From contig DATEAT010000031.1 of NCBI GenBank assembly GCA_035288225.1, forward strand, positions 50,249 to 114,248: a stretch of 64,000 bases of DNA. Reading direction: 5' to 3'. The first letter of the stretch is position 1, and each line of letters opens with the position of its first letter. The notes beneath the pieces are model-generated. The model was given only the letters and a program-made list of their open reading frames with translations. It was not told the origin of the DNA and did no database searches. The DNA is from RBG-16-64-43 sp035288225. Lineage in GTDB: Bacteria; Chloroflexota; Anaerolineae; Anaerolineales; RBG-16-64-43. Below, one piece after another: positions 43,904-52,470 of the stretch. Both the position numbers and the translations under genes were made by a program.

Positions 43904-46471
43904 GTGGAAGTACCCCTTTCGTGGCTGAAAGACTACGTGCGATTGACGCTCGAGCCGGAGGCACTGGCCGCCCGCCTCACGTTCGCCGGCCTGGAAGTTG
44001 AGAACATTACCAGTGTCGGGCTGCCTGCACTTCCGGGGCGCGGGAGCGACGGGCTGGCCTGGGATCCGGAGAAGATCGTGGTGGGCGAGGTGCGGGAGGT
44101 CATGCCGCACCCCAACGCCGACCGGCTTGTACTGTGCCGCCTGTTCGACGGGTTGACCGAGCACACCGTGCTCACCGGCGCCTCGAACCTGTTCCCGTAC
44201 AAAGGCCTGGGGCCGCTGGCCCCGCCGCTCAAGGTGGCCTACGCACGCGAGGGTGCGACGCTTTACGACGGACATGCGCCGGGGCGGGTACTTACCACCC
44301 TCAAGCGCATGAAAATCCGCGGTGTCGAATCGTCGTCGATGATTTGTTCGGAGAAGGAACTTGGCCTTTCCGAGGAGCACGAAGGGGTGATGATCCTTGA
44401 GGTGGATGCGCCACCGGGTGCGCCGCTGGTGGGAGTTCTGGGCGACCACGTGTTCAGCGTGAAGATCAACCCTAATATGGCGCGGGCGGCAAGCCTGATC
44501 GGCATCGCGCGCGAAGTGGCTGCGCTCACTGGGCAAAAACTGCGCCAGCCCTCCTACACGCTGGGCGGGAGCCGCAAGCCCTTGCGCGGTTCGCTGCGCA
44601 TCGAGATCCGCCGGCCCGACCTCAACCCGCGTTTCACTGCGGCGCTCATTCGCGAGGTGAAGATCGGGCCCAGCCCGGAGTGGATGCAGCGCCGCTTGCG
44701 CCGGGCGGGCATGCGCCCGATCAACAATGTGGTCGACATCACCAACTACGTGATGCTCGAAACCGGGCAGCCGCTGCACGCCTTCGACTGGGATGTCCTC
44801 GCGCGGCGGGCCGGCGCCGGGCCAGTGGTCATCCATACCCGCTTGGCCGAGGCCGGCGAGCGGTTGACCACCCTCGACGGCGTCGTGCGCACGCTTGAGG
44901 ATTACATGATCCTGGTCTGCGACAGCCGCGGCGCGCTCTCGATCGCCGGGGTGATGGGCGGCGCGGAATCGGAGGTGACCGAGGGCACAACCTCGATCCT
45001 GCTGGAAGGCGCCGCGTGGGATTTCATCAGCATCCGCCGCGCGGTCCAGGCGCTGCGCCTGCCCTCGGAGGCCTCGTACCGGTTCTCGCGAGGCGTTCAC
45101 CCGGCAATGACGGTGCGCGCTGTGGCGCGCGCGGCCTCGCTCATGGCGGAGGAGTGCCAGGGGGTTGTGGCACGCGACGTGGTGGACGCTTACCCGCGCA
45201 AGGCCCCGCGCGTGACCGTCGACTTGCCGCTGGCACGCGTGGCGGCGTTGCTTGGCATACCCATCGCGGAACGCGAGATTGTGCGCATCCTTGAACGGTT
45301 GGAGTTTGGGGTTGAGGTGCGCGCGGCCGCGCCTGCCGGGCGAGGTCGTCGCAGCGCGCAGGCCAGAGCACCCCGCGTGCTGCGCGTGAGCGTGCCCGAT
45401 CACCGCCTCGACATCGGGCCGGGCGTGATCGGCCAGGCCGATCTGATCGAAGAAATCGCCCGGGTATACGGCTACGAACGCATTCCGGAGGCGCAACTTG
45501 CCACCCTCCTGCCGCCCCAGCGAGATAACCCCGGCCTCGAACGCGAGGAGGCGGTGCGCGACCTGCTGGTCCAGGCCGGCTTGCAGGAGGTGATCACCTA
45601 CCGCTTCACCTCGCCCGAGCGCGAGGCGCAGCTCGACCCGGCCGGGGCGGTGCTGGCACGCTCGCAGTACGTGCAAATCGCCAACCCCATCGGCCCGGAC
45701 CGCAGTGTGCTGCGGCGGTCGTTGCTCTCGAGTGTGATGGAAGTGGCCGCGCGCCAGGCGGGGCAGCGGCCGCGCGTGGCGGTCTTCGAGATCGGCCCCG
45801 AGTTCCATCCCACGGGCGAGGGCTTGCCCGAGGAGCCGCTGCGCCTGGCCATCGTGCTCAGTGGCCTGCGCGAGCCCGCGCACTGGTCGAGCCCGGCGGC
45901 GACGCCCATGGACTTCTACGACCTGAAGGGCATTCTCGGGGTGTTGACCCTGGGACTGCATGTGGGAGAAACGACCCTGGTCGAGACACCTTACCCGTCA
46001 TTCCATCCGGGGAAATGCGCCAGCCTCTCGGCCGGGGGGCGCGCGATGGGCGTGCTGGGCGAGCTGCATCCGGTGGTGGCGCAGCGCTTCGGTTTCGCCC
46101 AGCCGGTGCTGGCGGCCGACCTCGACCTGCAGGCGCTGCTCGACGGGATCCCCCCGCGTTTCACCGTGACTGCCATCCCGGGCGTCCCGCCGGTGTTGGA
46201 GGACGTAGCGTTGATCGTCGCCGAGGAGGTGCCGGCCGGGCGTGTGATGGACGTGATGCACACGGCGGGCGGGCCGCTGCTGCGCGAGGTGCGACTGTTC
46301 GATGTCTATCGCGGAGCGCAAGCCGGCGAAGGCAAGAAGAGCCTGGCCTTCTCCCTCACCTATCAGGCCGAGGACCGCACGCTGACCGACGGCGAGGTGG
46401 CTCAGCTTCGGCTGGGCATCATCCGTGCGCTTGAGCAGCAACTTGGCGCACGGATCCGCAGCGGCGCCTGA
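43904..46471 (+). CDS. pheT: phenylalanyl-tRNA synthetase beta subunit
   Basis: An 855-residue beta subunit of normal length. In order: the N-terminal B1 region (MEVPLSWLKDYVRLTLEPEALAARLTFAGLEVE), a tRNA-binding EMAP-like domain (VVGEVREVMPHPNADRLVLCRL), the B3/B4 editing domain, B5, the inactive catalytic-like core and a C-terminal FDX-ACB domain (FRxRDL-like LTYQAEDRTLTDGEVAQL). The GTG at 43904 has GGAGGTGG upstream. It forms the alpha2beta2 enzyme with PheS. Confidence 0.97.
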   Translation: MEVPLSWLKDYVRLTLEPEALAARLTFAGLEVENITSVGLPALPGRGSDGLAWDPEKIVVGEVREVMPHPNADRLVLCRLFDGLTEHTVLTGASNLFPYKGLGPLAPPLKVAYAREGATLYDGHAPGRVLTTLKRMKIRGVESSSMICSEKELGLSEEHEGVMILEVDAPPGAPLVGVLGDHVFSVKINPNMARAASLIGIAREVAALTGQKLRQPSYTLGGSRKPLRGSLRIEIRRPDLNPRFTAALIREVKIGPSPEWMQRRLRRAGMRPINNVVDITNYVMLETGQPLHAFDWDVLARRAGAGPVVIHTRLAEAGERLTTLDGVVRTLEDYMILVCDSRGALSIAGVMGGAESEVTEGTTSILLEGAAWDFISIRRAVQALRLPSEASYRFSRGVHPAMTVRAVARAASLMAEECQGVVARDVVDAYPRKAPRVTVDLPLARVAALLGIPIAEREIVRILERLEFGVEVRAAAPAGRGRRSAQARAPRVLRVSVPDHRLDIGPGVIGQADLIEEIARVYGYERIPEAQLATLLPPQRDNPGLEREEAVRDLLVQAGLQEVITYRFTSPEREAQLDPAGAVLARSQYVQIANPIGPDRSVLRRSLLSSVMEVAARQAGQRPRVAVFEIGPEFHPTGEGLPEEPLRLAIVLSGLREPAHWSSPAATPMDFYDLKGILGVLTLGLHVGETTLVETPYPSFHPGKCASLSAGGRAMGVLGELHPVVAQRFGFAQPVLAADLDLQALLDGIPPRFTVTAIPGVPPVLEDVALIVAEEVPAGRVMDVMHTAGGPLLREVRLFDVYRGAQAGEGKKSLAFSLTYQAEDRTLTDGEVAQLRLGIIRALEQQLGARIRSGA

Positions 46472-46488
46472 CCGTGAGAAGTTAACTC

Positions 46489-46520
46489 AACGGCCCGTCC
46501 AAGTGGACGGGCCGTTTTTG
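46489..46520. terminator. terminator between pheT and csp
   Basis: A 12-bp perfect stem AACGGCCCGTCC/GGACGGGCCGTT around AAGT, followed by TTTT. It is symmetric enough to serve both convergent genes. Confidence 0.9.
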
Positions 46521-46543
46521 GTTCTGGGAATGCGATCGGTTGC

Positions 46544-46756
46544 CTAGCGGACGGGAATGACGTTCGCTGCCTGCAATCCCTTGGGGCCGTTCTCAATCGA
46601 GAACTCCACCTGCTGGCCTTCCTCCAACTTCTTGTAGCCATCCATTTGAATGGCCGAGAAGTGGACGAAGACGTCCTCGCCACCCTCGCGGGCAATGAAG
46701 CCATAGCCCTTGGTGGCATTGAACCACTTGACGGTTCCGACGATTCGTTCAGTCAT
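46544..46756 (-). CDS. cold-shock protein, CspA family
   Basis: A 70-residue single cold-shock domain with both RNA-binding motifs: KGYGFI (RNP1) and VFVHFSAI (RNP2). It begins MTERIVGTVKWFNATKGYGFI and ends ENGPKGLQAANVIPV. ATG at 46756 has CAGGAGGCACGGGC upstream; the longer frame to 47164 is not conserved. It binds single-stranded RNA/DNA and acts as an RNA chaperone. Confidence 0.95.
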   Translation of the reverse strand: MTERIVGTVKWFNATKGYGFIAREGGEDVFVHFSAIQMDGYKKLEEGQQVEFSIENGPKGLQAANVIPVR

Positions 46757-46926
46757 GCCCGTGCCTCCTGTTGCCGGGAAAGAAAAGTGGGTCCTAGGGC
46801 GCAGCCAGCGGTGGAGAGGAACAGAAAATGCCGCTCCGAGTGTTGCTAGAGCGGCGGTCCTGCCTTCCGAGCTAAATCCGCGTCCCACACATTCAAAATC
46901 GTAGCACAACCTCGGCGGTGAGTCAA
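46757..46926 (-). promoter_or_regulatory. csp promoter and long 5' leader
   Basis: TTGACT (46926-46921) and TACGAT (46903-46898) on the minus strand are 17 bases apart. The transcript would start near 46891 and has about 135 untranslated bases, typical of cold-shock mRNAs whose leader structure controls translation by temperature. Confidence 0.65.
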
Positions 46927-47164
46927 GTCGGAGACGCCATTTTCTGACCGTATGAGGCGCCTTTCGGGGTCGCAGCGCAACTCCACCTCGAGGGTACATC
47001 TGTCTATGAGGTGCCGTGCCGAGAACTCCTTGGCTGAGGGGGGAGCGGGTATGCCCGGCCGGACGCGTTGGCCCTTCAATTGGCACGGGACCGCCTTCGA
47101 TCGAATTCAGTCCCAAGCGGCGGATGATCCCCGTGGGATGGTCGTGGGCCAGGGAGCGCCCCAC
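46927..47164. other. intergenic stretch without recognised features
   Basis: 238 bases between the csp promoter and the duplicated-domain lipoprotein gene. I see no gene, repeat or clear hairpin. Confidence 0.5.
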
Positions 47165-48430
47165 TCAAGAGCCGGAGAAAGCCCCGGCGCTGCGCGTGCG
47201 CAGGAAGTCTCGCCCAATTGGCGCGCGGTGGACCTTGCCGTTGAGCCACTCGAGCCGGGCATATTCGAAATCCTGGCCGAGGACGCCGCGGGCATCCATT
47301 TCCACCTCGGTGAGAGGGAAGCCCAGCCGCAGGCGCCCCAACTCGCGATACGTCGTGCGGAACTGGTAGCACACGTTGTGGCCGGTTTCCTCAAAGTAGT
47401 CGCAGCCCGAGTCACTCAAGGCGGGCACGGGCGGCTGTTGGCGGCCCATCAGAGTGGTGACGCTGGCCAGGAAGGCGTGGTCGCCTTCGGGTTCCATGGC
47501 CAGCGCGCCGTATTCGAATACTTGCAGCGTGAGGCCGAGGTCCTGGTCGACGAAGGCGGCCGAGAGCGGCAAACCGAGCCACACCTCGCCGCCCGCGGCC
47601 CGATAGGCGATGAGGAACTCGCCTGCGACGGCCAGACCGTTCGAGAAAACCAGTGCGGTGGGTGTTGCGCCGGGCACCCCGGGCGGGATCGGCGACGGCG
47701 TGGAGGCGATGGCAGGAGCGGTGGCCGTGAGCGTGTGCAGGGGCGCCAGGCTGGCGGTGGCGCGGGGCGCCGAGGTGGGTGTGAACGCGACGGGCGGCTC
47801 GAGCAATGTGGCATCGTACCCGCGTGCGGCAAAGAAGGAGGCGCCAATGGGTTGGCGCGCGACCTGGCCGCCGACGGCATGCAGCCGCGCGAATTCAAAA
47901 TCTTGGGTGAGCCCGCCATCGTTCTCAACCCACTCTTCGGAGATGGGCAGCCCGAGACGTGCGCGGTCGGATGTTTCCCAGAACAGGCGCAGGCTGTGGC
48001 ACAGGTTGTGTCCGGTTTCCGCAAAGAAGGTGCAGCCGCTGTCTGGGCTGGCCGCGGCCGGCGCTGTTTGCCGCCCGAGGATGACGTTGGCGCGCAGTGG
48101 AAAGGCAGCCTCGTCGGAGGGATCCTGGGCGAGCACACCATACTCGAAAACTTGCAGCACCCAGCCGAGGTCGCGGTCGAGAATTAACCGGCTGATGGGC
48201 TGCCCTAACCAGGCGAGACCGCCCGAGGAATCGAACCCGGTCAGGAAGGCGCCTTGGATGCGATGGCCGTTGTCGAACGTCCGGCTGGGCACAGCCGGCG
48301 CGGGAGCCGTGCCGCTGGCGGGCGGTGTGACTTGAACCGCGGGCAAAGCCGAGCACGCGCCGAGCCAAAGGGCGGCGACGAGCTGCAGGCTGAGGCGCAT
48401 GGCGTGAGAGCGGCGGGTGGCAGGCTTCAT
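47165..48430 (-). CDS. lipoprotein with two copies of a Chloroflexota-style surface module
   Basis: A 421-residue exported protein with lipobox LGAC about 27 residues in. Two modules of about 180 residues repeat: FxxGxxLAWLGQPISRLILDRDLGWVLQVFEYGVLA aligns with GGEVWLGLPLSAAFVDQDLGLTLQVFEYGALA. The second half-motif DSGCTFFAETGHNLCHSLR aligns with DSGCDYFEETGHNVCYQFR, then QDFEFARL with QDFEYARL. A Pro/Thr-rich linker joins them. Such TGHxxC/FEyaRL modules occur in multiple copies in Chloroflexota secreted proteins; their ligand is unknown. ATG at 48430 gives the complete signal sequence; ATG at 48400 is an alternative. Confidence 0.75.
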   Translation of the reverse strand: MKPATRRSHAMRLSLQLVAALWLGACSALPAVQVTPPASGTAPAPAVPSRTFDNGHRIQGAFLTGFDSSGGLAWLGQPISRLILDRDLGWVLQVFEYGVLAQDPSDEAAFPLRANVILGRQTAPAAASPDSGCTFFAETGHNLCHSLRLFWETSDRARLGLPISEEWVENDGGLTQDFEFARLHAVGGQVARQPIGASFFAARGYDATLLEPPVAFTPTSAPRATASLAPLHTLTATAPAIASTPSPIPPGVPGATPTALVFSNGLAVAGEFLIAYRAAGGEVWLGLPLSAAFVDQDLGLTLQVFEYGALAMEPEGDHAFLASVTTLMGRQQPPVPALSDSGCDYFEETGHNVCYQFRTTYRELGRLRLGFPLTEVEMDARGVLGQDFEYARLEWLNGKVHRAPIGRDFLRTRSAGAFSGS

Positions 48431-48534
48431 AAGAAGAAGGGAACGCGGCGCACAGGTGCCGCGCTCTACGAGGAGTATAAGACGTGCGCTACAGGCCGGC
48501 AAGCGTGCCTGGCCCGGAGGGCGCAGCCGCGGCC

Positions 48535-49458
48535 TCACCGCTCGCCGCGCCGCAGGCGGGTGTACGAATCATAGCGGCGCGGATCGATGCCTCCGCTCTC
48601 GGCCGCCCGGCGCACGGCACACCCCGGTTCAGAGAGATGCGAGCAGTCGTTGAATTGGCACTGGTCCACCAGTGGGCGGATTTCGGGGAAGTATGCGTCG
48701 AGTTCCTCGGGTTCAATATCCCACAGGCCCATCGCGCGCACACCCGGGGTATCGGCCACAAACCCTCCCTGCGCAAGCGGCAGGATCTCCGGGACGACCG
48801 TCGTGTGGCGGCCCTTGCTCGTGGCACGGCTGACCCGGCGCACGCTCAGCCCCAGCCCAGGTTGCACTGCATTGAGCAGGCTGGTCTTGCCGACTCCGGA
48901 CGGCCCGGACAGAACTGAAAGCTTTCCCTGCAGGGCGGCGCGCAATTCAGCGACGCCCTCACCGGTCTCAGCGGAGGTGTAGAGCACCTCGTAGCCAATA
49001 GGTGGATACAAATCGAAGAGTGCTCGAGCGGCCGTTGGCCCGACCAGGTCGATCTTGTTTGCGCAAATGCGGGCCGGCAGGTTGGTGCGTTCGGCCGCCA
49101 CCAGAAAGCGGTCGAGCATACGCAGGTGGGGCGCCGGCTGTGCGCAGGCGAATACGAACAGCACCTGATCGGGGTTGGCCACCAGCACCTGCTCGACCGA
49201 GGCCTGGCGGTCGTCGGCCCGCGGGGCGCGGCGGGAGAGAACCCGCGCGCGAGGGAGCACCTGGCAGATTTGTCCGCTGCCATCTTCGGCCAGGTCGATC
49301 AGCACGCGATCACCCACCGCCGCCAAATCGGTCGCGCGGCGATGTTGTTTGAGCCTGCCGCGCAGCTGGCATATGGTCATTCCGCCGGCCCACTGCACGG
49401 TGAAGAATCCAGATTGGGCCTTGATGATTTGTCCGGGGTGCAGAGTGGGTGTCGACAT
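48535..49458 (-). CDS. rsgA: ribosome small-subunit GTPase RsgA
   Basis: A 307-residue circularly permuted GTPase. An N-terminal OB fold is followed by G4 ANKIDLV, then G1 GPSGVGKTSLLN and G3 DTPGV, in the permuted order. The C-terminal zinc domain has the C-x5-H type residues of FNDCSHLSEPGCAVRRA. It checks 30S maturation. ATG at 49458 lies 28 bases after the PBP stop, so it is probably the last gene of the maf-PBP operon. Confidence 0.95.
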   Translation of the reverse strand: MSTPTLHPGQIIKAQSGFFTVQWAGGMTICQLRGRLKQHRRATDLAAVGDRVLIDLAEDGSGQICQVLPRARVLSRRAPRADDRQASVEQVLVANPDQVLFVFACAQPAPHLRMLDRFLVAAERTNLPARICANKIDLVGPTAARALFDLYPPIGYEVLYTSAETGEGVAELRAALQGKLSVLSGPSGVGKTSLLNAVQPGLGLSVRRVSRATSKGRHTTVVPEILPLAQGGFVADTPGVRAMGLWDIEPEELDAYFPEIRPLVDQCQFNDCSHLSEPGCAVRRAAESGGIDPRRYDSYTRLRRGER

Positions 49459-49486
49459 GCCGGTAGAGGCCGATGGCGAGCGCGGC

Positions 49487-51712
49487 TTAGGGTTCGGGGG
49501 TGAGGGTCTCGCCGGGGCCGCCCGTCGGCGTGGCGGTCAGGCCGATCTCCGCCTCCCAAGGGTACTTCGTCAGCGGCTTGCCGAAGAAGTAGATCTCCAG
49601 CACGCGGCGGAAGATAGGGGCGGCGATCTGCGAACCCTCGCCCTGGTTCTCGGCGATGACCACCATGGCAACATCGGGTTTGTCGGGTCGGTTGTCGTAG
49701 GTGTACCCGGTAAACCAGGCATGCGGCGCGCCGTGCGGGTCTTCTGCGGTGCCGGTCTTGCCGGCCACCTTGACCTCCAGACCGAGGAAGCGGAAGCGGG
49801 CGGTGCCGTTCTCGTCGGAGACCACGCCCTGCATGGCCTGCTGGACCGTGGCCAGGTTTTCTGCACTCAGCGGCAGTTGGCCGCGCGTTTCAGGTGTGAA
49901 GGTATAGAGCGGCTCGCCAATCGGCGGCTGAATATGGTGGATGAGTTGAGGGCGATACAAGGTGCCGCCATTGCCAACCGCTGCCACGAAGTCGGCGACC
50001 TGCAGCGGCGTGACGAGCACGTGCCCCTGGCCAATGGCCGAGTTGACCGCATCCCCGGCCAGCCAGTCTTCGCCAAGCGTTTCCTTCTTCCAGGCCGGGT
50101 CAGGGATCAACCCGGCCTCTTCCGGCAGCACCTCGAGGCCGGTGGCCTTGCCGAGCCCGAAGCCGCGGGCCATGTTGGGGACCAACCATTGGTCTTTGGT
50201 GTACAGGTCGAGCCCGATGTGCCAGAAGAACGGATCGCAGGATTGGATCAGCCCGTGGACCAGGTCGATCGCTCCGTGGGGCGGCCGCCCCCACGAGACT
50301 GTCCAATCGGTGAGAACCACTCCCGGTATCTCGCGGAAGTAGCCGGTGCAGCGATAGGTCGAATCCGGTGTGTAGTACCCGGATTCGAGCGCTGCCGACA
50401 GGGTGACAATCTTGAACACTGAGCCGAGTGGGTATTGGCCCTGCGTGGCGCGATTGAGCAGCGGGACGCGCGGGTCGCTGAGGATCTGCGGCAGAAGATA
50501 CTCGCTGTTGTAATTGCCTGGATCGAACAGGTTGTTGTCGAAGCCGGGGCTCGAGACCATGGCGAGGACTTCACCGGTATCGCGCTGGAGCAGGACGATC
50601 GCGCCGGGGAGTGCGCCGAGCCCGAAGCGTTCGACCTTGGTTTGCACGTCGCGATCGAGCGTGGTGTAAATGGCCGCGGCGGGTTGCAGGGGGCTTTCGG
50701 CCAGGGTGGCCACCACCTGACCCGTCGGCGCCACAACCAGCAACCGCCCGCCGTGCTTGCCCGCGAGGAACGGCTCGCCCCAGGCCTCGACCCCCATCAC
50801 GCCCACTTTCTCATCGCCGCGATAGCCGCGCGCCTGATACGCCTGCAGTTGTTCTTCAGGCACTTGCGAGATGTAGCCGACCACGTGCGAAGCGCTGCCG
50901 CCGCCGTAGTAGTAACGCGAGTGCGAGGTGCGCATCACCAGACCGCCCAACGTGGTCAGCGCCTCATAGCGGTTCTTCACTTCGTCGAGCGAGGCGTTGC
51001 CCAGGGGCACATACCAATCGGGCGGTGCGTCGGCATACAGCGAGCGGATGACTTGCGGATGCAGGCTGAGCAGCGAGCTGAGCTCCTCCAAGAGCCGAGC
51101 TTCATCGGTGATCTGCCCCGGGATGACGCCGAGCGAAGCCGAGTCGGTCTCGTACGCCAGGGCTTTGCTGTTGCGGTCGTATATGTTGCCGCGCGCCGGG
51201 ATGGTCTGTTCCATCAACAGCGAGTTGCCGCCGCGGAGTTCGGGCAGGATCAGGGTCTCGTCCCAGGCCACCTTCCATTGCCCTTGTTCCAGCCGCAACG
51301 GCATGGTGACTTGGCGCACCAAGTCGCCCACAACGGCCGTATGCAGGGTCAGGCTGAAGCTGACCTCGGCCGTCTGAGTGCTGACCCGCGCGCCGTGGGT
51401 CTGGTAATCGAGCCCGCTGAGCGTGGCTGCGGCGGCCACGTCCTGGTAGCGCTCGCGGAAGGCGTCGACCGTCATGGCATCGCGGCTCAGCGTGGAGAGG
51501 CCGGTATACATCGCGTCGTAGTCGCCGCGCTGCCATGCAGCGAGGAACGTGCCCGCGGCCAACTCGGGGTCGGGAGCGGGAGTCACCAAGACCTGGGGCG
51601 AGGGCAACGGCGTGCCCGTCGCACGCCCTGCGCCCGAGCAGGCTACCAACACCGCCAGAAAGGGGAGGCTCGCAGCCAGCCTCCAATAAGGAAGGGAACG
51701 CGAAGGGACCAT
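49487..51712 (-). CDS. penicillin-binding protein 2-like transpeptidase
   Basis: A 741-residue lipoprotein-like class B PBP. The signal ends in a lipobox (LVACSG), followed by an NTF2-like MecA_N domain, a dimerisation domain and the transpeptidase domain. Catalytic motifs are S431-V-F-K434, SCD (in place of SxN) and K652-T-G. A Pro/Thr-rich tail ends the protein. It cross-links peptidoglycan in the outer face of the membrane. The ATG overlaps the maf stop (TGATG). The aspartate of SCD is unusual but transpeptidases with altered third residues exist. Confidence 0.92.
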   Translation of the reverse strand: MVPSRSLPYWRLAASLPFLAVLVACSGAGRATGTPLPSPQVLVTPAPDPELAAGTFLAAWQRGDYDAMYTGLSTLSRDAMTVDAFRERYQDVAAAATLSGLDYQTHGARVSTQTAEVSFSLTLHTAVVGDLVRQVTMPLRLEQGQWKVAWDETLILPELRGGNSLLMEQTIPARGNIYDRNSKALAYETDSASLGVIPGQITDEARLLEELSSLLSLHPQVIRSLYADAPPDWYVPLGNASLDEVKNRYEALTTLGGLVMRTSHSRYYYGGGSASHVVGYISQVPEEQLQAYQARGYRGDEKVGVMGVEAWGEPFLAGKHGGRLLVVAPTGQVVATLAESPLQPAAAIYTTLDRDVQTKVERFGLGALPGAIVLLQRDTGEVLAMVSSPGFDNNLFDPGNYNSEYLLPQILSDPRVPLLNRATQGQYPLGSVFKIVTLSAALESGYYTPDSTYRCTGYFREIPGVVLTDWTVSWGRPPHGAIDLVHGLIQSCDPFFWHIGLDLYTKDQWLVPNMARGFGLGKATGLEVLPEEAGLIPDPAWKKETLGEDWLAGDAVNSAIGQGHVLVTPLQVADFVAAVGNGGTLYRPQLIHHIQPPIGEPLYTFTPETRGQLPLSAENLATVQQAMQGVVSDENGTARFRFLGLEVKVAGKTGTAEDPHGAPHAWFTGYTYDNRPDKPDVAMVVIAENQGEGSQIAAPIFRRVLEIYFFGKPLTKYPWEAEIGLTATPTGGPGETLTPEP

Positions 51713-52461
51713 CAGCCTTTAGCCGGCAGGGCCTGGGGCCGTGCCACAAGTCTCAACGGTTGGTGCGAAGATGAAGCGTGGTCAAATGTGCCGAGCGGCA
51801 CCGCACAGGCTGAACCCAGGGCGCGGCCGCATGTTTCCGGAAGTGCCGGCAGCGCCCAGCCGGTCGCCTCGATAAGCATCCGCTGCACCATGCACAATGG
51901 AAGGCCCATCACATTGGCATAGCAGCCCTCGAGGGAGGCTACCGGATGGAACGCTTCGTGCTGAATGGCGTAGGCACCGGCTTTGTCCATCGCGTCGCCG
52001 CTTTCGAGGTAGGCCAGCAGCTCGGGCTCACTGTAAGCACGCATGCGGACCCGGGTACGGTAAGTCTCCGTGCGCTGGGTGAAGGTGAGGGCGTTGAGCA
52101 GGGTCACTCCCGACACCACCTCGTGTGCCGTATCGCGCAAGACCGTCAGGTACTCACGTGCCTGCGCGCGATCCACCGGTTTGCCGAGCATTTCCCGGTT
52201 GTGGACGACGACCGTATCGGCTGCGAGAATCCAGGCGGGCGATTCTCCCACAAGGCAGGCTACGGCGTGTGCCTTCTTCTGGCTCAGGCGGCATGCCAGG
52301 CCATCGGCGGTTTCGCCCTCGCGCGGTCGCTCATCAATGGGGGCGGTGAGCACATCGAAAGGAAGGCCGAGCAATGCCACCAGTTCCCGCCGGCGAGGAG
52401 AAGCGGAGGCGAGAATCAGACGGGGCGTTTGATCGCCGGGCGATTGAGCAGCGCGGGTGAT
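51712..52461 (-). CDS. Maf-family nucleotide pyrophosphatase, apparent ATC start
   Basis: A Maf protein of about 249 residues. The conserved N-terminal LILASASPRRRELVALLGLPF is encoded from 52410, but no ATG, GTG or TTG lies between it and the in-frame TAA at 52473. The only start after a ribosome site (AGGAG, then CACCC) is ATC at 52461. Starting at the GTG at 52380 would delete the essential SASPRR loop. Downstream are the family's ILAADTVVV and MDKAGAYAIQ motifs. The long C-terminal tail is atypical. Such enzymes hydrolyse non-canonical NTPs or dTTP/UTP. It lies between a phosphatase gene and a PBP gene. Confidence 0.8.
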   Translation of the reverse strand: MTRAAQSPGDQTPRLILASASPRRRELVALLGLPFDVLTAPIDERPREGETADGLACRLSQKKAHAVACLVGESPAWILAADTVVVHNREMLGKPVDRAQAREYLTVLRDTAHEVVSGVTLLNALTFTQRTETYRTRVRMRAYSEPELLAYLESGDAMDKAGAYAIQHEAFHPVASLEGCYANVMGLPLCMVQRMLIEATGWALPALPETCGRALGSACAVPLGTFDHASSSHQPLRLVARPQALPAKG

Positions 52462-52470
52462 GGGTGCTCC

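Noticed and set aside
43718..45961. 747-codon open frame antisense to pheT
   Set aside because: Entirely covered by a clearly conserved pheT; His/Gln/Arg-rich shadow composition.
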